Positions 33,214 through 42,957 of a DNA stretch of 64,000 nucleotides are shown in pieces. The stretch is from Bryopsis sp. KO-2023 (lineage: Eukaryota > Chlorophyta > Ulvophyceae > Bryopsidales > Bryopsidaceae). A program made the translations under genes and the position numbers. The stretch spans positions 2,108,001 through 2,172,000 of the forward strand of contig BSYQ01000005.1 of NCBI GenBank assembly GCA_030272585.1, written 5' to 3'. Positions within the stretch are counted from its first letter, which is position 1. Each line of letters starts with the position of its first letter. Under the pieces are notes generated by a model. It was given only the letters and a program-made list of their open reading frames with translations, ran no database searches and was not told the DNA's origin.

Positions 33214-35268
33214 TTACCATCCTGGCAAACCCGTCTTGAAAACGCTCCAGCGCCAATAGCTCGCGCCTGGAGGTGTTTGCCCTCCGAATCTCCCGGGCAG
33301 GATCGTCGCCGCATTGGGATTCAGAACTGTGATCAGAGTTGCCTCAGCCATCAGGTCTTGATGCCACCATCGGTCCAACCAACGTGGCACCAACAGCAGG
33401 CATGGGAGGGAGTGCTCCAGAAGGTGCTTCACTACTTCTGGAACGTTCTCGATGGGAGGGAACACCCAGTTCCTCTCCGCCCTCCACAGGTCCAAGCTCT
33501 GATTCATGCAATTCGTCCCCTCCGTCCCTGGCTCGCGATCCAGACTGTTGAATCTCCCAAGCTGGCGTGTACCCAACGAGGCAAAGCGGTCGATCGTCAG
33601 ATGAAACCGCTCCTGCAGCTTCTCGAAGATCTTCGGGTTCAACCTGTACTCTTGCTTTTCCGAAAGCCGCGACAGCGCATCGGGGTACACGTTCTGAGCG
33701 CTGGGAATCCACTCCACTTGGAAATCAATGTTCATGGCTTCCAATAGCCAATAGAGCCGCTTGTACTCCTGGAACAACGGACTCGAACGCGAACATTGAC
33801 TCCGTAATATGGCAGCAATCACCTGACTGTCGGTGATGCACTTCAAACGCCGATCCCTGATCTTGTCTTTGAAGGCCTTGACTGCCAAACCCACTGCTTG
33901 CAACTCTCGTAGGTTTATATGCTCTTCCCCCGTCCAGAATCCTGCCGCCAAAGCCATCGGTGGGGCGTCCTCCGAAGCCTTCTCATGGATCTTCAGAGAC
34001 GCTCCCCATCCCGTCAAGCTGGCATCCACCGCGAGGTCTCCCGAATGAGGTGGCCGCCATATGCACATCGTGGTCTTCTCGGGAGACAGCTGCTCCCAAT
34101 ACCGCAGTGCTGCGATGGCAGGCCGTGAAACCTGCACTCTGGTGCTCCAGTTCTTCTTGCCTTTGAGACAATCGTACAGGTGGCGCAGCCAGAACCTCGT
34201 TCCTTTGATTGCGGGGGCGCATGACTGGGCGAAACCCAGAAAAGAAGCCAATTTCCTGGCCGGTATGCGACGGCCACTCCTGAGGATCTGCAGTCGCAGG
34301 GTCAGAGCATGTTTTCGAAGGCGCTCCAGCCTGTGTGGTGGGAGCACAAACAACGCTGCCTTGCTGTCAACGAGGAACCCCAAATGTTGCAGCTTCTGGC
34401 GGGGATCCCACACACACTTGGAGTCCTTCCACGATATCCCCATCTGATCGAATATTCCTCTGATGATTCGACCAAAAATTCTCAACTCTACAGCCGAGGA
34501 ATGCATGCAGAGAAAATCATCCAAGTACCACGTCAATCTCACTCTCTTCTCGTTTCTATAACGCTTCCAGTACTCGTATAAAAAATCATCTGTTCCCTCT
34601 TTTTTCATTTCTTTTATCATCCCTGGGTTTCTCAAAAACCTGACCAAATTCTTAATCAAATCACAATAAATTTTAGGCGAACCCCTGAATCCAAACGGCA
34701 ACACCTCGCATTGGAAACGTTCACCATCCACTTCGAATTGAAAGAATTTCTTATGATCTGGATGAATCCCGACGTGAAAAAAGGCGTCCTTCAAATCGAA
34801 CTTAATCAAAAAATCGTTCTGGCGCAGCATATGAGGCAACGAGCGCAAATCCTCGTAATGCACAGGATAGGGCAACACCTGTGCATTTAAAGGCCTCAGG
34901 TCTATTATCAGACGCTGCCCAGTTCTATTCCCAAATTCATTTTTTTTTGGTACCAAAAAAGATCGGCTGACATGAGCCGATTTATCAGGATTATCCACGA
35001 TGCTAATAGCACCCTTCTCTAGATAATCCTTTCTGATTTCTCTCCATTCTTTTCTTTGAGTTTCTGACTTAAGAAAAGATCCACTGAACTGCTGCGTTCG
35101 TGGTACACCATCAAACCGCACTTTCACACCACCTGAGATAACTCGCAGTACCTCTTGCGACGTACCAATTCGTCGCCACTGACTCACATTGCGTCGTACT
35201 TTCAATGCAGTCCATTGCGCGGACAGGTCATCTAACCCTTGTGTCCTTGTTTCCACGTCCTCTCCCAT
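33214..35268 (-). CDS. DIRS-type reverse transcriptase-RNase H
   Basis: Intact 684-aa ORF that copies the element RNA into DNA. RT motifs: LIIDLRPLN (120-128), FDLKDAF (157-163), LPFGF (190-194) and the catalytic YLDD (248-251). RNase H: VDASLTGWG (414-422), NLRELQA (452-458), CITDSQV (477-483) and YPDALSR (528-534), giving the expected acidic residues. The C-terminal part (DRFASLGTRQLGRFNS, then W-rich PRWLDRWW) is the extension typical of DIRS elements. An identical protein is encoded at 56718-58772. Start chosen at the first ATG. The intact frame and an identical copy suggest recent activity. Confidence 0.92.
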   Translation of the reverse strand: MGEDVETRTQGLDDLSAQWTALKVRRNVSQWRRIGTSQEVLRVISGGVKVRFDGVPRTQQFSGSFLKSETQRKEWREIRKDYLEKGAISIVDNPDKSAHVSRSFLVPKKNEFGNRTGQRLIIDLRPLNAQVLPYPVHYEDLRSLPHMLRQNDFLIKFDLKDAFFHVGIHPDHKKFFQFEVDGERFQCEVLPFGFRGSPKIYCDLIKNLVRFLRNPGMIKEMKKEGTDDFLYEYWKRYRNEKRVRLTWYLDDFLCMHSSAVELRIFGRIIRGIFDQMGISWKDSKCVWDPRQKLQHLGFLVDSKAALFVLPPHRLERLRKHALTLRLQILRSGRRIPARKLASFLGFAQSCAPAIKGTRFWLRHLYDCLKGKKNWSTRVQVSRPAIAALRYWEQLSPEKTTMCIWRPPHSGDLAVDASLTGWGASLKIHEKASEDAPPMALAAGFWTGEEHINLRELQAVGLAVKAFKDKIRDRRLKCITDSQVIAAILRSQCSRSSPLFQEYKRLYWLLEAMNIDFQVEWIPSAQNVYPDALSRLSEKQEYRLNPKIFEKLQERFHLTIDRFASLGTRQLGRFNSLDREPGTEGTNCMNQSLDLWRAERNWVFPPIENVPEVVKHLLEHSLPCLLLVPRWLDRWWHQDLMAEATLITVLNPNAATILPGRFGGQTPPGASYWRWSVFKTGLPGW

Positions 35269-35377
35269 GACCCCAGTCGTTCTGTTTGCGTTCCTTTTTC
35301 CCTTAGTGAGCGCCCTTTGTAGCTCCTGATCCTGTATTCCCGTTTCTTCACAGCACGCAGGTACAGCAGTACAAACC

Positions 35378-35689
35378 CTAGCTTGCTGGCCCCATCATTT
35401 GGCGCACCAGAGCAAGGGTTCGGCGCAGCTCAGCACTTGGAGCGAACAGCAGGTGCCTTGGACGTGGTTTTGGGCGAGACAGCGGCTGCGAATTGTCGTT
35501 TTGGCCGCTCACAAGCGACCCCTCCACGAATTCGTCGATGTAGTGCCCCAGGTCGCGACCAGGTAGGTGTTGTGCGCGTTGATGAGCCTCTTCCAGAGAG
35601 TGTCGCTCCGCACACTGAGATCTCCTTACAAGGAGCCAGCAAAAGGTTGCTGGGCTGCTCGAAGAGCAGAAAAGTGAATAGCAAAACAA
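35378..35689 (-). CDS. DIRS-1 ORF1, possible gag-like
   Basis: About 103 codons preceding the RT ORF, overlapping the A1 edge. Basic with a few Cys and His, no clear motif. The equivalent in DIRS-2 differs at many residues, so the coding status is uncertain; overlapping frames on both strands are also open. Confidence 0.3.
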   Translation of the reverse strand: MFCYSLFCSSSSPATFCWLLVRRSQCAERHSLEEAHQRAQHLPGRDLGHYIDEFVEGSLVSGQNDNSQPLSRPKPRPRHLLFAPSAELRRTLALVRQMMGPAS

Positions 35690-35943
35690 ATGGCCCGCTT
35701 ATATCCTTGCTGTGCAGCACTACAGTCGTACAGCGGTGCTGTGCTGTGCATTGTAATGCTGCAATCAGAACCGCACAAACTAAATGTCTGACTGCCACCC
35801 TGGCAGCACCAGAACCACCGAATACGCACATCAAATCCTGACCACTCAAACGAGTACAGCTAAGCCAAGTACCTCCACAATCACGAAACTACCCGCCCTG
35901 TGCCCAACTGCCGCATAAACTTTTCAACTGACGTTGAAGACAT
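35663..35943 (-). repeat. DIRS-1 A1 repeat
   Basis: 281 bp at the 5' outer end of DIRS-1. The last base is 35943, immediately followed by LINE-A sequence. Confidence 0.9.
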
Positions 35944-36859
35944 GTTGTGTGCGGGCAACGTGGCTGTTGGGCGTTTGCGTGCGAGGGCGTTTGAGATCGG
36001 TTTGAGGGATCCACGGACTCTGGTGGCTCTCTTCAAGATGTACGTTTTGGGGAAGGTGCAGTATGCTGCGCCGGTTTGGGTGTTCTTTCTGACTCAGCAG
36101 CACAAGCGGGAGCTGAACGATCTGTTGGTGCGTTACTTAAAATCGGTGCTACGTCTTCCGACGAGGGCGCTGAAGAATTTCGTGTATTTGGAGTGTGGTG
36201 TTTTGCCGGTCACGTTCTATTTGTACCGGAACGCGTTGAAGTTTTGGAATCGCCTGATGCAATTGCCGGCGACGCATCCCACGCGGGCGATGCTGTTCTG
36301 GTTGCGTGGTCAGCCGGATTCTCGGCGTTCTTGGTGGGTCCAGTTTCGTGATATGGTGAGACGCTTTGTTCCACAGTTCGATGGGTTTGTGGAGGTGGAC
36401 GTGGCGACCTGGGCGCGTGCCTATAAGGCAGATATTGTGGGTCAGTTGCGTTCTCGACATCCGCGTATCGTGGCGTATTACAATCGGTTCAAACCGACGT
36501 TTTGTTACACGAACGCGTTGTCTTCTTTTACGGATTTGGGTTTGCGTACGACTTGGGTGCGTTTTCGGGCTCGTCTTCACGGTTTGGAGATCGATGCTGT
36601 GGACTTGAGTGATAGAGACGTGCCTTTGAACGAGAGGTATTGTCCGTTTTGTTTGGCCGCTGGGGTTTCGACGCCTGAAAACGAGGTGCATTTTCTTTTT
36701 GCTTGTCCGCTTTATGTGCGGTTGCGTGTGAACTCGGTCGTGGAAGAGAGTCGTGGCTCTCTGTTTCGTTTGTTTAATTGTCCGGGGCAGGTTCGTGTGG
36801 CTGTTTATATTCGCCGGGCGCTCGCCTTGCGTAGGGAGTGGTTGGACGCTCGTTCGTAG
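35944..36859 (+). pseudogene. LINE-A RT ORF, C-terminal part
   Basis: 304 codons of the LINE-A polymerase after the fingers and palm: the thumb region, then the zinc-binding end CPFC...HFLFAC (C-x2-C...H-x4-C) as in the zf-RVT ends of LINE reverse transcriptases, ending TAG. The catalytic part is missing because of 5' truncation and the DIRS insertion at 31480/35944. Confidence 0.85.
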
Positions 36860-37232
36860 TGGGCTTGTCGCGACTGGTGGTGTTTGTTTTTCGTTGTTCT
36901 GGATGTTTCGTTTGATGGGGAAGTTGGTGTTCTTTGTTGTTTGCTTTGTTTGTTGGGCGCTCGCTCTGGGTTTCTGAGTTGGAAGCGACCGATTCTTGTG
37001 TTTGGTTTTATGTTTTGACGTTTGGGCTCTTTCTTGAGTTTCGATTGGGGATTTCTGGTTTCAGAGACGTTGGAACTTTTTTGTTTTAGGAGATTTTGTT
37101 CATTTAGGAGTTGATTACATTCAGAGGCTTTTGCCTTGCTTCGAACGTTGGGACACGATTCACTCATGTATGTCGTTGCAACAGGGCGGTTTGCCCTACG
37201 CAACTTGTAATTCTGTTTCTGTTTCTGTTTCT

Positions 37233-38003
37233 ATGATCTCAGAGCCACAACCAAGGAGAATCCGCGACCTGACCGGGGGACAGACCGGGGGAAAGACCGA
37301 CGAAAAGTCAGCGCCCAAGAAAAGGAAGGAGAGAGAGGAAGAGGAGGCGCTCGCCGACATGTCCAAGAGGTTCAAGGACAGGCGTGGGGAAAAGCCACCG
37401 ATCTGTTTGTGGTGCTATTCGCCGCCGGCTCTGGCGGATAGCTACGTGATCACCACATGCACGAACCACACGGTGTGCCGAACCCACTGGAACCTCATGA
37501 TAATCCTCGTGCGCTTATACGGGGTGTGGCAGGAACAGCGAATCGACCCGCCACAGGTTCAGCTGAAGGACCTCCATTTGGACATGCGGGAGCCAGACTT
37601 CCAGCCACTCCTTCAGGCTCCACCCACGACCCAGACTCTAACCGAGTGCTATCAGTGCTTGAGAAGGGACATGGGCTTTCCAAAAGGCCTTGCCCTGAAG
37701 CGCTTGGGTCCGTTGGTGAAAAAGTGGGCGTTGGAGTATGAGAAGCAGGAAAAAGAAAGGACACCAGAACCACAAACAAAAGGAGAACACGACCCAAAAC
37801 AGGACGAAGGAAAAAGTCCTTCCGTGTCCAGCAGGAGTCCATCCTCGGAGCCCTCGTCTTTGGGACCTCTTCCTCCACCTTTGGATGAGGACTTCCCTCC
37901 TTTAGATTTGGATGAGGACGAGCCTCCGATCGACTTGGTGGAGGAGCCAGTCGATGACCCAGCTGACGAACCAGCTGAGGTACCAGCCGCAGGTGCTGAT
38001 TGA
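37233..38003 (+). CDS. Gag-like ORF with eight-ligand zinc pattern
   Basis: 256 codons from the ATG just after the LINE-A tail to TGA; the frame is open further upstream through LINE sequence, so the true N-terminus was probably lost to that insertion. A basic start, then C58-x2-C61 (CLWC), C76-x2-H79-x2-C82-x2-H85-W, and later C139-x2-C142 (CYQC). The C-terminus is Pro/Asp/Glu-rich. The same ligand order occurs in the ORF at 46381-48162, so this is a shared domain of a retroelement family, probably RNA-binding. Exact copy at 60737-61507. Confidence 0.6.
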   Translation: MISEPQPRRIRDLTGGQTGGKTDEKSAPKKRKEREEEEALADMSKRFKDRRGEKPPICLWCYSPPALADSYVITTCTNHTVCRTHWNLMIILVRLYGVWQEQRIDPPQVQLKDLHLDMREPDFQPLLQAPPTTQTLTECYQCLRRDMGFPKGLALKRLGPLVKKWALEYEKQEKERTPEPQTKGEHDPKQDEGKSPSVSSRSPSSEPSSLGPLPPPLDEDFPPLDLDEDEPPIDLVEEPVDDPADEPAEVPAAGAD

Positions 38004-38696
38004 GATGGCTTCTGGAGTGACAACGAAAAGCAGACCAAGCCGGAGACCAAGCTACCGTCCAAGCCAGAGACCAAGCCTCAAGACAGAACGGGAGTTTTCT
38101 GTGGGGTTGCTCATGGGTTTGGTTTGGGATTTTTCATAGGTTTGTTTGGGGTTTAGTTCGACGTTTAGTTGGGGTTTTTGTTGTGGGTTTGTTTGGGGTT
38201 TCTTCTTCTTCTAGTTCGACCTTTTTCTTTCTTTCTTTCCAGGGTTGTGACGGGTGTGGACACCCTCTCGTGGGGGGGGGGGGACAAATTGATAGTAGAA
38301 CTCGGGTTTAGGGTTATGTTGCAGTACAATTGGGAGTACGACAGGGTTTATAGGGCAGGGGGCCCTCCTGTAAAAATTAATCTTCCCAGTGGCTCTCTCT
38401 CTCTGTGTGTGTGTGTGTGTGTGTGTGTGCTTGTGTCTCGGGGTCTTGTGCCCCTATCACTGGTGGTGATCAAGACCTAAGGAGAGGTCAGCGGTATGGT
38501 TGTGTATTTCCTGCGGACAGGAAAGGAGGAAACCACATTTATTTTGGCAATGCCAAAAGGGTCGATGCAAGGGAAAGTGTTACGGTAGTAACACAACATC
38601 TGATGGGGGACGTAGTCTTCCTAAGGCGGATACATCGACGGTGGCGTGAGGAAAAGATAAAACTGCTTGTCATGGGGACAAGACGTGGGTTATTTG
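38004..38696. other. Downstream part of the gag-bearing host element
   Basis: No recognised gene. It contains a poly-G run near 38,273 and a (GT)n microsatellite near 38,405-38,430. A long minus-strand LINE-A interrupts the host at 38697-38705; the host resumes at 44738. Confidence 0.5.
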
Positions 38697-39048
38697 CTTG
38701 TCAAGGATACAAGGATACAAGGATTACAAGTTGCGTAGGGCAAACCGCCCTGTTGCAACGACATACATGAGTGAATCGCGTCCCAACGTTCGAAGCAAGG
38801 CAAAAGCCTCTGAATGTAATCAACTCCTAAATGAACAAAATCTCCTAAAACAAAAAAGTTCCAACGTCTCTGAAACCAGAAATCCCCAATCGAAACTCAA
38901 GAAAGAGCCCAAACGTCAAAACATATAAACCAAACACAAGAATCGGTCGCTTCCAACTCAGAAACCCGGAGCGAGCGCCCAACAAACAAAGCAAACAACA
39001 AAGAACACCAACAAGCACTTTACGGAGTTTTTCGAGGCCTCCTCTCTT

Positions 39049-39295
39049 GGAAGCGACCGATTCTTGTGTTTGGTTTTATGTTTTGACGTTTGGGCTCTTT
39101 CTTGAGTTTCGATTGGGGATTTCTGGTTTCAGAGACGTTGGCACTTTTTTGTTTTAGGAGATTTTGTTCATTTAGGAGTTGATTACATTCAGAGGCTTTT
39201 GCCTTGCTTCGAACGTTGGGACACGATTCACTCATGTATGTCGTTGCAACAGGGCGGTTTGCCCTACGCAACTTGTCATCCTTGTATCCTTGTAT
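39049..39295 (+). mobile_element. LINE-A 3' fragment nested in copy 3
   Basis: 247 bp of LINE-A 3' UTR, hairpin and (TATCCTTG)n tail, flanked by an 11-bp target duplication CCTCCTCTCTT (39038-39048 and 39296-39306). Confidence 0.9.
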
Positions 39296-39306
39296 CCTCC
39301 TCTCTT

Positions 39307-42300
39307 GATACGGATGATCCAGAGCCTCATGTTGATATCAGGAGCGATGTGTTGGGACGTGACGACCTTGTGACGCCTTTTACTGACGTGGAGGTCAAGC
39401 AGGCGGTGAGAAAGTTGAAACTGGGGACGTGTGCTGGTGCGGATTCGTGGACGCCGGCGTTCTTCAAGGGACAGGGGTTGCAGGAGGCTTGGCTTCCGTT
39501 GCTGCTCGCTCTCTTTAATCGATGCCTTCGCGAGAGACGTGTTCCTCGGAGCTGGCTGTTTGGTATGGTGCGCCCCATTTACAAGAACCGTGGACATCGT
39601 TCGGATCCCATTCGTTATCGTCCGATCATGCTCTGTACGGTGTGGTACAAACTGTTTGTTTATACGTTGATGGAGCGCGTCGCACCTGTGTTGGACCCTG
39701 TTCGTCATCCCACTCAGGCCGGTTTTCGGAGGGGCTGTGAAACGGTGACTTGGATTTTGCTGGCGTGGGGTCTCATTTTCTGGGCGAAGAAGACTGGGAA
39801 CTTGTTGTTTTTGCTGTCGATGGATTTGGCGAAAGCTTACGACAGTGTGCATCACGATCGCTTGTGGTTGCACTTGCGACGTATGGGCCTGCATCCTTGG
39901 CTGATTGAACTTGTGAGGTACATGTATCAGAACTCCTCGGCGGTGGTTAGGGGGACTCGTGGCTGTTCGCGCTCGTTTGAGATGCGCCGTGGTGTGCGAC
40001 AAGGCTGCCCTTTCAGTCCTCTGTTGTATACTTGTTACCATGATAACTTTCCTCTTCTCTTGGAGCGACTGGACTTGGAACGAGTTGTTTTTGACCTGGT
40101 GAAGATCGTCGCGATGATCTTTGCGGACGACACTCTGGTGCCTTTGCGTGATGAGGAAGGTGTGCAGGCGGTGGGCGACTTGACGCTTCGGTTTGAGCAA
40201 GACTGGCATATCAAGACGAACCATGAGAAGACGGAGGTGCTTGCGGTGAACCCGGGGTCGCGTACTTCGGTTTCGTTTGGTGGACACGATGTGCCGTTGC
40301 AGCGCACGCTCAAGTATTTGGGTGTGGTGTTTTACGATGGGCCTGGGGACGTCAACGTGTTTCGGGAGCATATTTCAAAGGTGTTGTGTGCGGGCAACGT
40401 GGCTGTTGGGCGTTTGCGTGCGAGGGCGTTTGAGATCGGTTTGAGGGATCCACGGACTCTGGTGGCTCTCTTCAAGATGTACGTTTTGGGGAAGGTGCAG
40501 TATGCTGCGCCGGTTTGGGTGTTCTTTCTGACTCAGCAGCACAAGCGGGAGCTGAACGATCTGTTGGTGCGTTACCTAAAATCGGTGCTACGTCTTCCGA
40601 CGAGGGCGCTGAAGAATTTCGTGTATTTGGGAAATCGAATGTTAATGAGATTTTCCAAGGATCATCAGTTTGTCCCCGCAGGGTACTAGCCCGCAGGCGA
40701 AATGTCCCTGCGTCGCCGGTCACGCTCCGCGCTCGCATGTCTGATTTTCGAGGCGCCATGTCGGGCGACGTCGCTCGCATGGCGGACCGGAGCGAAGCTG
40801 AATCGAAATTGAATGGGCGAGGGAGTTGCGCGAAGCGCAGCGAACTGGGGGACGACGAGGAAAGGGGGGCGCTGCGCGAAGCGCGGCGCGGCACCAGCGA
40901 AACCGAAAGGGCGAGGGAGCTGCGCGCTGCGCAGCTCGCTCTTTTTTAAAGGTGATGGGCGAGGTCGCTGGGGGCAGCGCAGCGACCTGTGAAATTTAAA
41001 AAAAGTGATGGGGAGGGAGGTGCGCGCTGCGCAGCGACCCCTTTAAAAGTGTGAGGGGCCAGGGAGCTACGCGCTGCGCAGCTCGCTCCTTTAAAAACGT
41101 GATGGACGAGGTCGCTGGGGGCAAAGTGTGATGGGCGAGGTCGCTGGGGGCGAAGTGTGGTGGGTGAGTGGTCGCTGCGCAGCTCGCTCCTTTTAAAAGG
41201 TGATGGGCGAGGTCGCTGGGGGGCAGCGCAGCGACCTGTTAAATTAAAATAAAAAAAGTGATGGGCGAGGTCGCTGGGCGCAGCGCAGCGACCTGTTAAA
41301 TTAAATAAAGTGATGGGTGAGGTCGCTGGGCGCAGCGCAACGACCTGTTAGATTAAAAAAAGATATGGGCGAGGTCGCTGGGCGCAGCGCAGCGACCTGT
41401 TGGAATAAAAAAAGGGATCTTAAAGGGATGGGTTAGGTCGCTCGGCGCAGATCTGGTTCGCTGAGAGTTAGAAAAAAAAAAAACCAACGAACGAGCGCCT
41501 TGGGAAAGGGCGCTGCGCGACTGGCGCGACTTGGAAAAAACGAGGGCGCTGCGCGCGACGCCCTCGCCCAGATTTGGTTTCGAAAAAAAAAAAAAAAAAA
41601 CCCAGGTTTTTTTCCAAGTCGCGCCAGTCCGACTTCCGCGACTCGGGAAAAAACGAGGGTGCTGCGCGCAGCGCCCTAGCCCAGATCTGATTCGCTCGGA
41701 GTTTAAAAAAAAAAAAAAACCCAAGTTTTTTCTCAAGTCGCGCCAGTCCGACTTCTGGTTCGCTGGGAGTTCGAAAAAAAAAAAAAAAACGAAAAACTGT
41801 TACGTTCGATTTCCCTCTCTCTGTCAAAGCAATGAGACAGACCGGTTAATTGGAGTGTGGTGTTTTGCCGGTCACGTTTTATTTGTACCGGAACGCGTTG
41901 AAGTTTTGGAATCGCCTGATGCAATTGCCGGCGACGCATCCCACGCGGGCGATGCTGTTCTGGTTGCGTGGTCAGCCGGATTCTCGGCGTTCTTGGTGGG
42001 TTCAGTTTCGTGATATGGTGAGACGCTTTGTTCCACAGTTCGATGGGTTTGTGGAGGTGGACGTGGCGACCTGGGCGCGTGCCTATAAGGCAGATATTGT
42101 GGGTCAATTGCGTTCCCGACATCCGCGTATCGTGGCGTATTATAATCGGTTCAAACCGACGTTTTGTTACACGAACGCGTTGTCTTCTTTTACGGATTTG
42201 GGTTTGCGTACGACTTGGGTGCGTTTTCGGGCTCGTCTTCACGGTTTGGAGATCGATGCTGTGGACTTGAGTGATAGAGACGTGCCTTTGAACGAGAGGT

Positions 42301-42521
42301 ATTGTCCGTTTTGTTTGGCCGCTGGGGTTTCGACGCCTGAAAACGAGGTGCATTTTCTTTTTGCTTGTCCGCTTTATGTGCGGTTGCGTGTGAACTCGGT
42401 CGTGGAAGAGAGTCGTGGCTCTCTGTTTCGTTTGTTTAATTGTCCGGGGCAGGTTCGTGTGGCTGTTTATATTCGCCGGGCGCTCGCCTTGCGTAGGGAG
42501 TGGTTGGACGCTCGTTCGTAG
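39307..42521 (+). pseudogene. LINE-A RT ORF of copy 3, interrupted
   Basis: RT reading frame from DDPEPHVDIRSD through motifs A (DLAKAYD), B (RQGCPFSPLL) and C (FADD) to 40630. It is then broken by the GC-rich insertion and resumes at 41854 with CGVLPVTFYL to the stop at 42521. The N-terminal part before the RT core (TDVEVKQAVRKLKLGTCAGADS) is preserved here only. No endonuclease motif is seen in the window. Confidence 0.85.
40631..41849. mobile_element. GC-rich insertion with minisatellite core
   Basis: 1.2 kb inserted in LINE-A between two TTGG copies (40627-40630 and 41850-41853), so a 4-bp duplication at most. It has no ORF and no terminal inverted repeats. The core (about 40,950-41,460) repeats a 50-60-bp unit built on GATGGGCGAGGTCGCTGG and CAGCGCAGCGACCTG, each unit able to form a GGTCGC/GCGACC hairpin. 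The right part has long A runs beside CCAAGTCGCGCCAGTCCGA blocks. It could be a SINE-like or Helitron-like passenger; I cannot classify it. Confidence 0.65.
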
Positions 42522-42957
42522 TGGGCTTGTAGCGACTGGTGGTGTTTGTTTTTCGTTGTTCTGGATGTTTCGTTTGATGGGGAAGTTGGTGTTCTTCGTT
42601 GTTTGCTTTGTTTGTTGGGCGCTCGCTCCGGGTTTCTGAGTTGGAAGCGACCGATTCTTGTGTTTGGTTTTATGTTTTGACGTTTGGGCTCTTTCTTGAG
42701 TTTCGATTGGGGATTTCTGGTTTCAGAGACGTTGGAACTTTTTTGTTTTAGGAGATTTTGTTCATTTAGGAGTTGATTACATTCAGAGGCTTTTGCCTTG
42801 CTTCGAACGTTGGGACACGATTCACTCATGTATGTCGTTGCAACAGGGCGGTTTGCCCTACGCAACTTGTAATCCTTGTATCCTTGTATCCAACTTCCCC
42901 ATCAAACGAAACATCCAGAACAACGAAAAACAAACACCACCAGTCGCTACAAGCCCA

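Larger units (their letters stand above)
31481..35943 (-). mobile_element. DIRS-1, DIRS-type retroelement with split direct repeats
   Basis: 4463 bp, read on the minus strand. Order from its 5' end: A1 (35943-35663), short ORF1, RT-RNase H ORF, ORF3, B1 (32177-32037), A2 (32036-31756), a 134-bp linker, B2 (31621-31481). A copies are 281 bp and B copies 141 bp. It sits inside LINE-A, and the uninterrupted LINE-A at 40380-40400 shows that no base was duplicated or lost. Split direct repeats and no target duplication are hallmarks of tyrosine-recombinase retroelements (DIRS/PAT/Ngaro). Confidence 0.88.
31318..37232 (+). mobile_element. LINE-A copy 1, 5'-truncated, interrupted by DIRS-1
   Basis: LINE-A sequence runs 31318-31480, is broken by DIRS-1, and resumes 35944-37232. 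The 3' UTR ends in a 30-nt hairpin (37175-37204; stem GTTGC/GCAAC and GGGC/GCCC) and a tail TTGTAAT followed by (TCTGTT)n to 37232. No endonuclease region is present and no clear target duplication was found. The 180 bp to the left (31139-31317) is unassigned. Confidence 0.85.
39013..42889 (+). mobile_element. LINE-A copy 3 (plus), nested in copy 2
   Basis: Plus-strand LINE-A reaching further 5' than the others and inserted in copy 2 with a 5-bp repeat CCAAC at both sides (39008-39012 and 42890-42894). It is interrupted by a LINE-A 3' fragment (39049-39295) and by a 1.2-kb GC-rich insertion (40631-41849). It ends in hairpin and tail (CCTTGTAT)n. Confidence 0.85.

Noticed and set aside
33058..33747. 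229-aa plus-strand ORF (and copies at 50458 and 56562)
   Set aside because: Antisense to the DIRS RT-RNase H end; the RT frame carries all family motifs.
31481..35943. LTR retrotransposon
   Set aside because: Terminal repeats are split (A and B in different order), there is no target duplication, and the RT-RNase H is of DIRS type.
39232..40371. 379-aa minus-strand ORF (and its duplicate at 62736)
   Set aside because: Antisense to LINE-A reverse transcriptase; composition rich in His/Arg/Gln, as expected of a shadow frame.
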